Assembly (NCBI RefSeq): GCF_004125825.1
Contig: NZ_QQWI01000009.1
Span: forward strand, 1-64,000
Origin: Fusibacter sp. A1
Lineage (GTDB): Bacteria > Bacillota > Clostridia > Peptostreptococcales > Acidaminobacteraceae
DNA length: 64,000 bases
Reading direction: 5' to 3'
How positions within the stretch are numbered: the stretch's first letter is position 1; every line of letters starts with the position of its first letter. Of the stretch, positions 42,768 to 52,274 are shown piece after piece. Position numbers and translations under genes: made by a program. The notes under the pieces are model-generated. The model was not told where the DNA came from, ran no database searches, and worked only from the letters and a program-made list of their open reading frames with translations.

Positions 42768-44042
42768 TCAATCATAAAACTCGAATTCAAAATCGAGTAT
42801 TCTTACAGTTTGTCCTTCTTCAATGCCCATTTCTCTTAACTTCTTGAAGATACCACGTTTTTTCAAGTAGCCTTCAAATCGTCTTAAGCTTGACATGTCG
42901 TCAAAATTGGTCGAGTACATCAGACGTTCGATCCCTTGACCCTCAAGCACGTACACATCACTTTCCACCCTGATGGCGATTTCAAACGGATTCGCTCTTT
43001 CATCGAGATCTTCGACATCGACTACTTCAACAAGTTCTTCCACAGGAATCTCATCCAATTTTTCAGTAACGTATTTCATGACTTCATCAAGACCTTGCTG
43101 CGTAGCGGCTGAAACGATAAAGAGTTTCAATTCCTTTTCAGTGATATGCGCTTTGAAAGCCTCAAGCCTTTCATGGTCATAGACCATATCAAGCTTATTG
43201 CCGACAACAACCATCGGTCTTGATGCCAATCTACTGTTGTATAAAGCCAGTTCCTGATTGATCTGTTCAAAATCCTCGATAGGATCTCTTCCCTCAACAC
43301 CTGAAATATCAACGACATGCACAAGCAGTCTTGTTCTTTCAACATGGCGCAAGAAGTCATGACCTAAACCGACACCTTCTGAAGCACCCTCTATCAGGCC
43401 AGGAATATCAGCCATGACAAAGGATTTGCCACGAATGGTCTCAACAACGCCTAGGTTAGGCTTGATCGTTGTAAAATGGTAATTTCCGATTTTGGGTCTC
43501 GCTTTAGTGACAACCGACAGAATTGTCGATTTTCCGACATTCGGGTAACCGATCAGTCCTACATCGGCAATCATCTTAAGCTCTAACTCGACTTCGCGCT
43601 CCTCGCCTTTGAAACCGGCTTCTGCGAATGTCGGACCTTGTCTGATAGACGACTTGAACTCCGTGTTTCCACGGCCTCCATTACCACCTCTTGCGATGAT
43701 TTTTGAATCGTCTTCGTCTGTCAAATCACCTAAAATGAGTTTTGTTTCAGAATCTCTGATTATGGTCCCCGCAGGCACCAGGATGACAAGGTCACCCCCG
43801 TCTCTTCCGCTGCAGTTCTTTTTGCCGCCATTGTCTCCATTAGCAGCGTTGTATTTCGTTTTATACCTAAAATCCATCAAGGTACGCATACTTGGGTCGA
43901 CTTTGAAGATAACGTGGCCGCCATGGCCGCCGTTACCGCCGTCCGGTCCACCGGCAGGTACGTATTTCTCTCTTCTAAAAGACACGACTCCGTTACCGCC
44001 GTTACCGGCTTTTACGGTTATCTTAGCACTATCTACAAACAT
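42768..44042 (-). CDS. obg: GTPase Obg/CgtA
   Basis: 424 residues. N-terminal glycine-rich Obg fold (MFVDSAKITVKAGNGGNGVVSFRREKYVPAGGPDGGNGGHGG), GTPase domain (GYPNVGKST, DIPGLIEGASEG, NKLDM) and a C-terminal OCT domain (about 345-424: DLDERANPFEIAIRVESDVYVLEG...). It takes part in 50S assembly and stress response with ppGpp. The start at 44042 is the family start, though only a poor ribosome binding site precedes it; a longer frame to 44084 has nothing better. A terminator lies between it and rpmA, so a separate promoter is likely in 44043-44130. Confidence 0.95.
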   Translation of the reverse strand: MFVDSAKITVKAGNGGNGVVSFRREKYVPAGGPDGGNGGHGGHVIFKVDPSMRTLMDFRYKTKYNAANGDNGGKKNCSGRDGGDLVILVPAGTIIRDSETKLILGDLTDEDDSKIIARGGNGGRGNTEFKSSIRQGPTFAEAGFKGEEREVELELKMIADVGLIGYPNVGKSTILSVVTKARPKIGNYHFTTIKPNLGVVETIRGKSFVMADIPGLIEGASEGVGLGHDFLRHVERTRLLVHVVDISGVEGRDPIEDFEQINQELALYNSRLASRPMVVVGNKLDMVYDHERLEAFKAHITEKELKLFIVSAATQQGLDEVMKYVTEKLDEIPVEELVEVVDVEDLDERANPFEIAIRVESDVYVLEGQGIERLMYSTNFDDMSSLRRFEGYLKKRGIFKKLREMGIEEGQTVRILDFEFEFYD

Positions 44043-44133
44043 ACTACACCAACTTTCTACGGTTAATTCTTTGGTTGCACCCAACCTTTACACGGGTTAA
44101 AAACTGGGGGCAACCAACGAGCTTGACCCCATC

Positions 44134-44190
44134 AATAAAAATAAAAGTCCATCCCAAGATTTTCGACAGAAAATCCTAGTGATGGACTTT
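44134..44190 (-). terminator. Terminator behind rpmA
   Basis: Minus strand: AAAGTCCATC (44181-44190) and GATGGACTTT (44144-44153) enclose a second stem with AGGATTTTC/GAAAATC; T-rich tail from 44144 down to 44134. Confidence 0.8.
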
Positions 44191-44211
44191 TAGTAATTAT
44201 AAGCGTCTGGA

Positions 44212-44493
44212 TTAGTTCTCAGCGTATACAGATACTTGTTTCTTGTCTCTGCCTTTACGCTCAAATTTAACAACGCCATCGATTTTAGCGAACAAAGTGT
44301 CGTCGCCACCGATACCTACGTTGTTACCAGGGTGAATTTTAGTCCCTCTTTGACGAACTAAAATGCTGCCACCACTTACGAATTGTCCATCAGCACGCTT
44401 TACGCCTAAACGTTTAGCAGCACTGTCACGACCATTTCTAGAAGAACCTACACCTTTTTTAGAGGCGAAAAATTGTAAATTGAATTTCATCAT
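44212..44493 (-). CDS. rpmA: Ribosomal protein L27 with cleavable N-terminal extension
   Basis: 93 residues. The body is ordinary L27 ([27 protein letters not shown]...[18 protein letters not shown]). The first residues [10 protein letters not shown] are the Firmicutes extension that must be removed by the Prp protease before L27 can work at the peptidyl-transferase centre. The start at 44493 follows GGGAGG at 9 bases; the second ATG is in-frame. Prp is encoded directly upstream, with its stop codon within the ribosome binding region. Confidence 0.95.
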   Translation of the reverse strand: MMKFNLQFFASKKGVGSSRNGRDSAAKRLGVKRADGQFVSGGSILVRQRGTKIHPGNNVGIGGDDTLFAKIDGVVKFERKGRDKKQVSVYAEN

Positions 44494-44497
44494 CCCG

Positions 44498-44833
44498 TTA
44501 CACCTCCCTCGTTTTAACAGTAACATGCGCGGGATACATATCAGCAATGCCCGATAAGCCTATTTTCATTTGGCCTATGAGCAGATCAGTTTGCTTTAAT
44601 TGCTCTAGAGACAAATCAGTCGGTAGTTCGCATTTAAGGAACCCTTCCTCTTCATCTTCATACAACACCACTTCGACTCCTGCGAGTTCGTAAAGAGCGT
44701 TGACGCAAGTCTGCGACAAGATCGATACGGCCGCACAAACTATGTCGTATCCCAACTCATCGAAATAAGCGTGACCGTCAAGTTCAAAGCCTGTATAGTG
44801 TGTTTCCCTTTTATACAAGTAAATATTCGTCAT
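44498..44833 (-). CDS. prp: Ribosomal-processing cysteine protease Prp
   Basis: 111 residues (former YsxB). His22 in [21 protein letters not shown] and Cys34 in the same block are the catalytic pair. It cleaves the N-terminal extension of L27 after NLQFFA. Between rplU and rpmA, as in nearly all Firmicutes; 5 bases behind rplU. Confidence 0.95.
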   Translation of the reverse strand: MTNIYLYKRETHYTGFELDGHAYFDELGYDIVCAAVSILSQTCVNALYELAGVEVVLYEDEEEGFLKCELPTDLSLEQLKQTDLLIGQMKIGLSGIADMYPAHVTVKTREV

Positions 44834-44838
44834 ATCAA

Positions 44839-45150
44839 TTATAATGAAATGTTTTCGATTTTAACTTGTGTGTATGGTTGACGATGACCGCGTTTAACTC
44901 TTACATCTTTTTTCGCTTTATATCTCATCATCAATACTTTTTTAGCTTTGCCATTCTTTACTACTGAAGCAGCAACGTTTGCGCCAGCTACGTATGGAGC
45001 GCCGACAGATAATCCGTTGTCGTTAGAAACAACAAGAACTTTGTCGAAGTTTACTGTTTCGCCAGCTTCTACAGCCAGTTTTTCGATGAAAACCACATCG
45101 CCTTCTTGAACACGATATTGTTTACCACCAGTCTCGATAATTGCGTACAT
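44839..45150 (-). CDS. rplU: Ribosomal protein L21
   Basis: 103 residues, full-length L21: [25 protein letters not shown]...[53 protein letters not shown]. First gene of the ribosomal block rplU-prp-rpmA, with its own promoter and a structured leader. GAGGAGG stands ahead of the ATG. Confidence 0.97.
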   Translation of the reverse strand: MYAIIETGGKQYRVQEGDVVFIEKLAVEAGETVNFDKVLVVSNDNGLSVGAPYVAGANVAASVVKNGKAKKVLMMRYKAKKDVRVKRGHRQPYTQVKIENISL

Positions 45151-45235
45151 TTGAGCACCTCCTCAAAAAATTCTCGCCAAAATTCCAGGTACATTGTCAT
45201 CAATGTTTCAAACCCGTTTTGCGCGGCTTACAGAT
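45151..45235 (-). ncRNA. L21 leader (ribosomal autoregulatory leader)
   Basis: The transcribed sequence holds GCCGCGCAAAACGGGTTTGA, ATTGATGACAATGTACCTGG and TTTTGGCGAGA, blocks I associate with the L21 leader known upstream of rplU in Firmicutes. Its position, between promoter and rplU, fits autogenous control. A covariance-model match was not run. Confidence 0.6.
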
Positions 45236-45239
45236 AAGT

Positions 45240-45268
45240 ATACTATCATATAAATTTAATTAAGTCAA
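45240..45268 (-). promoter_or_regulatory. Promoter of rplU operon
   Basis: Minus strand: TTGACT (45263-45268), 17-base spacer, TAGTAT (45240-45245). It overlaps the last codons of rng. Confidence 0.65.
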
Positions 45269-46595
45269 TTGATTTATCCGATTTTTCCACAATATCCACA
45301 TGTTCATAACTTAACAGCCTAAAACCATTGCTTTTACCGTTATTTTTTAAGATATTAAGAAAAATTCTTTTTCCATCCAGATAGGTTCTGATACGTTCTG
45401 AATGGGTGAGCATCGCTTCATAGACTTCAGGGGTCACAGAGCAATCGGCGACGATCGCATCGTCCAGCACTTCAATCTGAAGCAGCTGCCTAAGCATCAG
45501 GTCGATCACCATTTCAGGCCCTAGTTCGATCCTTCCGCCGATCCGGTTATCCGTGCCAATCAGCTCGAGCACACTCGGCGTATCTCTTCTTCTACTCATC
45601 TCAAGGATTCCAAGAGCGGTGAAGCCTTTGATATCGACCTCCAGGCCGTTTGCTCGTCGTTTCAGCTCTTTTATGAGCATACGTTGACCCATTACATTCA
45701 TGTCGATAAAGTCTATTAGAATCATACCTGAGATGTTTCTAAGAGAAAGAACCTTTATCAGGGAATCAAGTACCGATAAGTTGACCTCATAATTGAACCG
45801 CTCAGCGCTTTCGTACTCTCCGCTAAACCGTTTGGAGTTCACATCGACCACCGTAAACGCCTCAAGCTCATCCACCACAAGTTCGCACCCGTTCTTAAGC
45901 GGGAACCTATGTTCCAACAAGTCGTTCAAGGCAGTATCGAATGCGTCATCGCCCATATGCGTCTCATCCAATCGGTCAAGACACTCTTGCCTGATTGTTT
46001 CAAAGGCGCTTGGTTTTCGAACCAGCAATCTCTCCTCGACGATACGGTGGTGATAGGCCACCAACTTATCCATCTGATCCTCAAGACTTTTCATCTGATC
46101 TAGCAGTGATTCAAGCGACTGGCCGTAAGCTCCGGTTCTGACAAGGAATCCGTAGTTGCATTCACTGCAAGATGTGATAGCCGATTGCAGGTTGTCACAC
46201 CAGAGTGCGTCCCTGATCTTATTTGAGAACTTCACATCCCGGGTATCGGTCAATAAGACCAGATGCTCAGAACTTAGAGAGGGAGCAGCGGTGACTTTAG
46301 CGCCTTTTGAGGCCCGCGCATCCTTGTAGACCTGTACCAGTATCTCTTGCCCCGGCTTGAACGAATCCTTTTTATAAAGAACGGAACGCAGGTCCTTACC
46401 TTGTAAAAGGGCATTTTGAGCCCTTCCTATATCTATAAAATAGGCATCCTTGTGGTTCATCTTCTTCTCGATACGACCAAGATAGATGTTCCCGATCTCG
46501 CTTGTCGCTTCCACCTTCTCTAAAAGAAACGTTGAAAGTCCGTCCGAATCGAGCTTTGCTATATAATTGTAGAAACACCCTCTATGATCGATCAT
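45246..46595 (-). CDS. rng: Ribonuclease E/G family protein
   Basis: 449 residues, RNase G type: S1 domain near the N-terminus (EIGNIYLGRIEKKMNHKDAYFIDIG), then the RNase H-like and DNase I-like parts with metal ligands (EAFTVVDVNSKRFSG; GMILIDFIDM) and EMSRRRDTPSVLE. The usual zinc-link CxxC of larger enzymes is not obvious. It processes rRNA or degrades mRNA. Followed directly by the rplU promoter and preceded by the TIGR03936 gene by 21 bases. Confidence 0.9.
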   Translation of the reverse strand: MIDHRGCFYNYIAKLDSDGLSTFLLEKVEATSEIGNIYLGRIEKKMNHKDAYFIDIGRAQNALLQGKDLRSVLYKKDSFKPGQEILVQVYKDARASKGAKVTAAPSLSSEHLVLLTDTRDVKFSNKIRDALWCDNLQSAITSCSECNYGFLVRTGAYGQSLESLLDQMKSLEDQMDKLVAYHHRIVEERLLVRKPSAFETIRQECLDRLDETHMGDDAFDTALNDLLEHRFPLKNGCELVVDELEAFTVVDVNSKRFSGEYESAERFNYEVNLSVLDSLIKVLSLRNISGMILIDFIDMNVMGQRMLIKELKRRANGLEVDIKGFTALGILEMSRRRDTPSVLELIGTDNRIGGRIELGPEMVIDLMLRQLLQIEVLDDAIVADCSVTPEVYEAMLTHSERIRTYLDGKRIFLNILKNNGKSNGFRLLSYEHVDIVEKSDKSIDLIKFI

Positions 46596-46616
46596 AAGTT
46601 CATCTTCGCTCCGCTT

Positions 46617-47303
46617 TTAAGTCAACTGAACCAGTGGCACATAGCCTTTTTCAGTCTCGCAAAAGAGACCCGTTCTAGTGATATCCACATCGTCCACCGA
46701 AAAACCTTCGATATCCTTTAAGAGTATCTCGACGATGTGCTGAGGTTTCGCAGCCCCACTAGGAGTGGAATGAACCGATACCTGATAGGTTTCAGTGACC
46801 TCATCGTCCTTCACCTTCACAACATCGGCGATGAAAGGTTTCAGATCCTTGTCACCCCAATGTCCTTTTTTGTTCTTCTTTCTGAGCAGTATCGATTCCG
46901 CCTGATTGAAACGTTCATCAAGCGCATAGCTGTCGATACCCTCCACCTTTTGCAGAACCACCCTGTAGGTCATCAGGGCGAGACCGCTCATGAGCGACCT
47001 GCTCTCGTCGATGATTCTGTAATCCTTGAGTCTCATGCCATCAGGTGCTGTCGTGTTGAATCTTAGGATCATATCGTCCACATCGATCATCGATGAAAGC
47101 TCCACCTCCATCACTTCATATTCGCTAGAGACCCCCACAGATAGCGGACCTCCGAACGTAAGCTTCGGATGTGGATTAAATCCCTCTGAATATTTTAGAG
47201 GTACTCCAAGCCTTCTGAACGATCGGTAGAAGAACCTCATCAAATCCAAATGGCCTAAAAATTTCATGTATTCTGTTTTTGTATAAACCAGTCTAATAAT
47301 CAT
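46617..47303 (-). CDS. TIGR03936 family radical-SAM-linked protein (DUF2344)
   Basis: 228 residues. MIIRLVYTKTEYMKFLGHLDLMRFFYRSFRRLGVPLKYSEGFNPHPKLTFGGPLSVGVSSEYEVMEVEL is typical of the DUF2344 family found next to, or fused to, the TIGR03960 radical SAM protein. No catalytic motif is known. The ATG at 47301-47303 shares bases with the stop codon of the radical SAM gene (ATGA), so they are translationally coupled and probably form one system. Confidence 0.9.
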   Translation of the reverse strand: MIIRLVYTKTEYMKFLGHLDLMRFFYRSFRRLGVPLKYSEGFNPHPKLTFGGPLSVGVSSEYEVMEVELSSMIDVDDMILRFNTTAPDGMRLKDYRIIDESRSLMSGLALMTYRVVLQKVEGIDSYALDERFNQAESILLRKKNKKGHWGDKDLKPFIADVVKVKDDEVTETYQVSVHSTPSGAAKPQHIVEILLKDIEGFSVDDVDITRTGLFCETEKGYVPLVQLT

Positions 47304-49129
47304 CCGCAAATACCGCCAATCTCACCTGAATTGATACCACACCCTACACAGTTTCTTCTGCAATCCACTGTAGTTTTCGCAAGCTTAGCCTGTGTGTATT
47401 CTCTGGACAGGAACTCTTTTGTCACACCCACATCAATATGGTCCCATGGCAAGACTTCAGTAAGTTCTCTTTCCCTATTCGCATAAAACGCCACGTCGAT
47501 GCCTAGGTCCTCAAACACTTCCATCCAGGTGTAGTACTTGAAGAACTCTTCCCAGCCGTCGTAATGGCAGCCGCGCTCCTCAGCTTCGAGAATAGCTGCG
47601 CCAAGACGTCTATCACCACGAGCGAACACCGCTTCGACGATGCTTGTCTTCATATCGTGATAGTTGTATTTGATCGGCGTGCCTTTAAAAGCCTCACGTA
47701 GATAGTTTTGCTTTTCCTGAATCGACTCTCTTCCTTCCTGGCCATACCACTGAAACGGCGTAAATGGCTTTGGAACGAATGTTGAAGACGAAATCGTCAT
47801 GGTAAGAGGCTTTCTTTTGAGCCCCTTGGTGACTTCCTTATAGCTTCTGACAAGTCGTTTTCCGATCTGTTCGATACCCTCCACATCTTCCATCTGTTCA
47901 GTAGGAAGACCAAGCATGAAGTAAAGCTTAACCCTGCTCCAGCCCGATTCAAACACTTTGGTCACCGTGTTGTCGATATCCTCATCGGTAACTCCTTTGT
48001 TGATGACATCCCTTAGACGCTGACTGCCGGCTTCGGGTGCGAAAGTAAGGCCTGTTTTTCTCACCTTTTGAATTTCCTTAAGCACATCGACAGACAAGGA
48101 ATCCAGTCTTAGTGAAGGAAGTGAAATGCCGATCTTGTCCTTTTCATATTTTTCAATCAGTTTGAAGATCATATTCTTCACATCGCTGTGATCGAGCGTC
48201 GAAAGACTTGTTAGGGCGATTTCCTCATACCCTGTGTTCTCGATGATCTTTTCAGCGATTTCGATGACCCTCTGAGTATCCTTCTCACGAACCGGTCTGT
48301 AGATCATTCCAGCCTGGCAGAATCTGCACCCTGCTGTACAACCTCTGAAAATCTCGACAACCGCCCTATCGTGGACCGTATCTCCATAAGGAACAACGAT
48401 TTTTTCAGGATAGTAGGCCAAGTTCATGTCGTGGATGATCTGTTTCACCACTTTTTTCGGCACTCGTGCGTCATTAGGAGTAAAGGCATCGATCGTTCCA
48501 TCTTCCTTATAACTCACATCATAAAGCTCAGGCACGTACACACCAGGAATCTGAGCCGCTTCAATCAAAAACTCACGCCTGTCCATGGCTTTGTAATTGG
48601 CTTCATGATGCTTCAGGTAGTCCACCAGCATGGTTTCACCTTCACCCAATAGGAAGAGGTCGATGATATCTGCAAGGGGCTCCGGATTGTAGGCGCAGGG
48701 TCCGCCCGCTATGATGATCGGATCATCACTGGTACGGTTCGCCTTCACAGGCGAAATATGCCCTAACTTGAGCATGCGTACAATATTGGTATAACTAAGT
48801 TCATATTGAAGCGTGAAACCGATGACATCAAAGTCCCGCATCGGTGATTTTGTCTCGATACTGAACAGCGGCACATTTTCAGCGACCAGTTCCTTTTCCA
48901 TGTCTATCCACGGCGCATAGAGACGTTCACAGTACATCGTTTCTTCTTCGTTCACCGCTCCATATAAGATATGGGAGCCTAAATGGGACATGCCCACCTC
49001 GTATACATCAGGAAATCCGTGCAGATATCTAAGTTTAATCTTATCCAACTCTTTATACACGGCATTCACTTCATGACCGATGTAGCGGGTAGGTTTTTCT
49101 ACACGTTTTAACAAGCGATCTAAATTCAT
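47300..49129 (-). CDS. Radical SAM protein, TIGR03960 family (B12-binding-like)
   Basis: 609 residues. N-terminal B12-binding-like domain (about 15-190, VYEVGMSHLGSHILYGAVNE, GGPCAYNPEP, FLLGEGE) and a radical SAM domain with RGCTAGCRFCQAG (CxxxCxxC). The C-terminal end CRRNCVGCGINSG has further cysteines, which may bind another cluster. The family is widely conserved in Firmicutes in this place between rodA and rng, with unknown substrate. Start at ATG 49129 after GAGG; an alternative TTG lies 4 codons earlier. Confidence 0.9.
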   Translation of the reverse strand: MNLDRLLKRVEKPTRYIGHEVNAVYKELDKIKLRYLHGFPDVYEVGMSHLGSHILYGAVNEEETMYCERLYAPWIDMEKELVAENVPLFSIETKSPMRDFDVIGFTLQYELSYTNIVRMLKLGHISPVKANRTSDDPIIIAGGPCAYNPEPLADIIDLFLLGEGETMLVDYLKHHEANYKAMDRREFLIEAAQIPGVYVPELYDVSYKEDGTIDAFTPNDARVPKKVVKQIIHDMNLAYYPEKIVVPYGDTVHDRAVVEIFRGCTAGCRFCQAGMIYRPVREKDTQRVIEIAEKIIENTGYEEIALTSLSTLDHSDVKNMIFKLIEKYEKDKIGISLPSLRLDSLSVDVLKEIQKVRKTGLTFAPEAGSQRLRDVINKGVTDEDIDNTVTKVFESGWSRVKLYFMLGLPTEQMEDVEGIEQIGKRLVRSYKEVTKGLKRKPLTMTISSSTFVPKPFTPFQWYGQEGRESIQEKQNYLREAFKGTPIKYNYHDMKTSIVEAVFARGDRRLGAAILEAEERGCHYDGWEEFFKYYTWMEVFEDLGIDVAFYANRERELTEVLPWDHIDVGVTKEFLSREYTQAKLAKTTVDCRRNCVGCGINSGEIGGICG

Positions 49130-49152
49130 GCTCAACCTCAACTTTCTAATGC

Positions 49153-50262
49153 CTAAGGCATATCATAAGACTTGCGTTTTCTACGCATATATACATTCAT
49201 GACCAGTCCGATCGCAATCATATTGACAATCATCGAACTTCCGCCATAACTCAAAAACGGCAGAGTGACACCCGTCACTGGCATGATACCCATTGTCATT
49301 CCGATGTTCTCAAATATTTGAAACGCAAACATGAAAAGAACACCCACGACAATGTTGTTGCCTAAATGATCCTTCGCTTTAAACGCGATACGGATCAGAC
49401 GGCTTAAAAATAAAAAATACAGACCAATCACAGCGATCCCGCCAATGAAGCCGAGTTCCTCGACCAGTACTGCAAAAATGAAATCCGTTTCTTGAACAGG
49501 CAAGAAATTATTTGCGCTAAACCCGCCCTGAAAAAGTCCGTTGCCCTTTAGCTTACCCGAACCGATGGTAATCTTGCTCATCAGCACATGATAGTTTCCC
49601 GGTAGGGACGCATCATTCGGATTTAAAAACGCATCGATCCTCTGCTTTTGATGCGGCTCCAAAAACGTGTAGACTAGGGGGAGCGAAAGCACAGCAGACA
49701 AGGCAGATAGAAGAATGATCTTGATGTTAAGTCCCGACACAAAAATCATCCCAAGAAAAATAAAAACGAAAACGAGCATCGATCCCAAATCCGGCTGTTT
49801 GAAAATGAGCAGCAATAGCGGCAGGACAAACAGGATGGGGATAAAGATATCGAACAGGTTTTCCAGTCTTCCTTCACGTTTTTCAAGCAGCTTGGCAAAG
49901 GATACGATAAAACCGATTTTCGCAATTTCAGAAGTCTGAAAATCCATCAATCCAAGATCGATCCAGCTCCTCGCCCCCGCCTGCTCCACACCTAGTCCAG
50001 GAACATACACGAGCAAAAGAGCAATGATTGAAAGTGCGTATACAAAGAGGTACAGATCTCCCATCAGCTGATAGTCGATAAGCATCACGATCACCATGGC
50101 GATCACGCCTAAGCCGAAACTAATCAGCTGAAACTTCACTTCGCGAGTGATCCCAAGCGTGTCGGCATCCGTCGCGCTAGCAATCATCACAACACCGATG
50201 GTGATAAGCAGCAATATGACGATGAGTAAATTAAAATCCAAATACTTTCCTATTTTAAACAT
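49153..50262 (-). CDS. rodA: Rod shape protein RodA, SEDS glycosyltransferase
   Basis: 369 residues with about ten membrane helices. SEDS family peptidoglycan polymerase. Signature parts: GARSWIDLG-like AGARSWIDLGLMDFQTSEIAKIGFI, FKQPDLGSM (catalytic Asp region), FIFAVLVEELGFIGG and the C-terminal TGVTLPFLSYGGSSM. It works with the PBP2 encoded upstream. Start at 50262 (MFKIGKYLDF) by family comparison; the ribosome binding site (AAGAAGTGGG) is modest. A terminator (50283-50313) separates it from minE. Confidence 0.93.
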   Translation of the reverse strand: MFKIGKYLDFNLLIVILLLITIGVVMIASATDADTLGITREVKFQLISFGLGVIAMVIVMLIDYQLMGDLYLFVYALSIIALLLVYVPGLGVEQAGARSWIDLGLMDFQTSEIAKIGFIVSFAKLLEKREGRLENLFDIFIPILFVLPLLLLIFKQPDLGSMLVFVFIFLGMIFVSGLNIKIILLSALSAVLSLPLVYTFLEPHQKQRIDAFLNPNDASLPGNYHVLMSKITIGSGKLKGNGLFQGGFSANNFLPVQETDFIFAVLVEELGFIGGIAVIGLYFLFLSRLIRIAFKAKDHLGNNIVVGVLFMFAFQIFENIGMTMGIMPVTGVTLPFLSYGGSSMIVNMIAIGLVMNVYMRRKRKSYDMP

Positions 50263-50282
50263 CTTCCCACTTCTTTTCGTAT

Positions 50283-50313
50283 AAAACCCCCCTAACACTT
50301 CGTCAGGGGGGAT
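50283..50313 (-). terminator. Terminator behind minE
   Basis: Minus strand: AATCCCCCCT, 10-base loop region with ACGAAGT, AGGGGGGTTTTAT. Strong G/C stem of seven pairs with T tail, ahead of rodA. Confidence 0.75.
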
Positions 50314-50323
50314 TATTGGTCAA

Positions 50324-50596
50324 TTATCGACGTTTCATGTTTTTAATTGGAATATTAGCGATCAGCGCAGGCTTGCCAGTCTGATCATCCATCGTCTTCG
50401 TGATCTTAATGTCCAGATGTTCTTCATCCACATCCATGTAAGAAAGTAAGACTTTCATGATATCTTCTTTTACCATTTCAAGAAATTCCGGCGAGCAGTT
50501 GCTTCGATCATGTACAAGAACTAGCTTCAGTCTATCTCTAGCAACTTCGCGACTTTCCTTTTCTGTTCCTTTAAAAAACTTAAAAAAATCAAACAA
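50324..50596 (-). CDS. minE: Cell division topological specificity factor MinE
   Basis: 90 residues. MFDFFKFFKG membrane-targeting sequence, then the anti-MinCD helix ARDRLKLVLVHDRSNCSPEFLEMVKEDIMKVLLSYMDVDEEHLDIKI and the beta dimer part. It drives MinD oscillation. Its presence with MinC and MinD, and not DivIVA, suggests an oscillating Min system. Last gene of the mre-min transcript. Confidence 0.95.
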   Translation of the reverse strand: MFDFFKFFKGTEKESREVARDRLKLVLVHDRSNCSPEFLEMVKEDIMKVLLSYMDVDEEHLDIKITKTMDDQTGKPALIANIPIKNMKRR

Positions 50597-50611
50597 ATCG
50601 AACCCTCCTCA

Positions 50612-51406
50612 CTACGCCATATTTAAAAACTTTTTAATCTTACCCATAATGCTTGAGCCAGCCTCAAGATCAAGGTAAGCTACTTCTTCCCCCATAATAC
50701 GTTTTGTGATATTACGGTATGCAGAACCCGCTCTTGAACCGTCCAATAGGACTGCAGGCTCGCCTCGGTTTGTTGTGATGACAATGTCCTCGTCATCAGG
50801 AACCACACCGATAAGACCGATAGCCAAGATATCTTTCATATCTTCGATATTCATCATGTCACCACGTTTTACCATGTCCATACGGATTCTATTGACAATC
50901 AGTTTCGGATCATAAAGTTCTGCGGCTTCTAAAAGACCGATGATTCTGTCGGCGTCACGAACCGCTGAGATTTCAGGAGTTGTGACGACAATCGCTCTGT
51001 CTGCGCCCGCTATGGCATTTTTAAATCCTTGCTCGATTCCAGCAGGACAGTCGATGATAACGTAATCGAAATCTTGCTTAAGTTCGTCACAAAGGTCTTT
51101 CATCTGCTGTTGATTCACTGCCGATTTGTCCTTGGTCTGCGCTGCAGGGATCAGGAACAGGTTTTCATGACGCTTGTCTTTAATAAGCGCTTGACGCGTT
51201 TTACAAACACCGTGTACCACATCGACCAAGTCGAAAACGATTCTGTTTTCAAGACCCATGACGACATCCAGATTTCGAAGACCGATATCCGCATCGATGA
51301 CAACTACTTTTTTTCCTTCTCTCGCAAGTCCTGTTCCAATGTTGGCAGTTGTAGTCGTTTTACCTACACCGCCTTTACCAGACGTGATTACAATGACTTC
51401 ACCCAT
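50612..51406 (-). CDS. minD: Septum site-determining ATPase MinD
   Basis: 264 residues. Deviant Walker A GKGGVGKTTTTANIG, DADIGLRNLDVVMGLE, DCPAGIEQGF, and the C-terminal amphipathic membrane-targeting helix (SIMGKIKKFLNMA). ATP-dependent membrane binding, recruits MinC, released by MinE. The start at 51406 follows GGAGG at 10 bases; an extension to 51427 overlaps this site. Confidence 0.96.
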   Translation of the reverse strand: MGEVIVITSGKGGVGKTTTTANIGTGLAREGKKVVVIDADIGLRNLDVVMGLENRIVFDLVDVVHGVCKTRQALIKDKRHENLFLIPAAQTKDKSAVNQQQMKDLCDELKQDFDYVIIDCPAGIEQGFKNAIAGADRAIVVTTPEISAVRDADRIIGLLEAAELYDPKLIVNRIRMDMVKRGDMMNIEDMKDILAIGLIGVVPDDEDIVITTNRGEPAVLLDGSRAGSAYRNITKRIMGEEVAYLDLEAGSSIMGKIKKFLNMA

Positions 51407-51430
51407 TCTTAACTTTCCTCCAAACATATC

Positions 51431-52189
51431 CTATCGATAAGGTTCTATGATAATTCTATTCTCTTTTACGACTGCTATTTCCGGGTACTCTGGTCCTTCG
51501 TGCCCTTCATCCGGCGGTCGTGTAATCCATTTTCCAATGCGAATCTGTGTAGGCTGCAATTTAAGTGCAACTACAATCCTCTCATCGTCACCATCGCGTC
51601 CGGCTTGTGCAAACCCTCTTAAGGCTCCCATCACCACGATGTTTCCCGCAGCAGACAGTTCAGCACCAGGATTGACATCTCCGAGTACGATGATATGTCC
51701 GTCAGAATCAAGTCTTCTTCCAGATCTTAAGGTTCCCCTATGAAACAGGGTCTTATCACCAAGTTTGACATCCCCCATGCTTACAGTCAGCATTTGATCC
51801 GGCGTTTCTTCTGCCGCATCCACCGTATCCTCTAACACAGTTTCCGATTCTGCAACAGGTAGTTCTTCTGATGTTTCTTCTAGTTCACCATCGTCGAACT
51901 CAAACTTGATAGGGGCGTCCTCTTTCGGATCCTCCTTGCTAATCGGTTCCAAAGTCAGCACTTTCATTCCACCAAGCCGCTGAATGATTTCGGTTAGCTC
52001 GGCTTCCTGCGCTGACGTCAACTCAGGTCCGACAAGACCGATGATATGCGCTCCATTAAAAAAGTTTTTCGCCTTCAACAGTTTTTTTTCCACTTGTTCC
52101 ATCAGCTCTATAAAATTAAGTTCAGGCGAATAATGCAAAACGATGCCGTTTTTAGTCCCCTTAAAATCGACTTTCTTTTTTAACCGCAT
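51431..52189 (-). CDS. minC: Septum site-determining protein MinC
   Basis: 252 residues. N-terminal domain (VDFKGTKNGIVLHYSPELNFIELMEQVEKKL) that inhibits FtsZ, an acidic linker (about 85-145, many Glu/Asp), and a C-terminal beta-helix with TLRSGRRLDSDGHIIVLGDVNPGAELSAAGNIVVMGALRGFAQAGRDGD, which dimerises and binds MinD. Linker longer than in E. coli. It follows the PBP2 gene by 85 bases, in which a promoter is possible. Confidence 0.95.
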   Translation of the reverse strand: MRLKKKVDFKGTKNGIVLHYSPELNFIELMEQVEKKLLKAKNFFNGAHIIGLVGPELTSAQEAELTEIIQRLGGMKVLTLEPISKEDPKEDAPIKFEFDDGELEETSEELPVAESETVLEDTVDAAEETPDQMLTVSMGDVKLGDKTLFHRGTLRSGRRLDSDGHIIVLGDVNPGAELSAAGNIVVMGALRGFAQAGRDGDDERIVVALKLQPTQIRIGKWITRPPDEGHEGPEYPEIAVVKENRIIIEPYR

Positions 52190-52274
52190 ACTTCCCCCCT
52201 TGATTAATTCTTCTAACTACATCTAAAGAACAGTATAACATATATCAAACTATTTTATTACTGTCTTAGTCAAT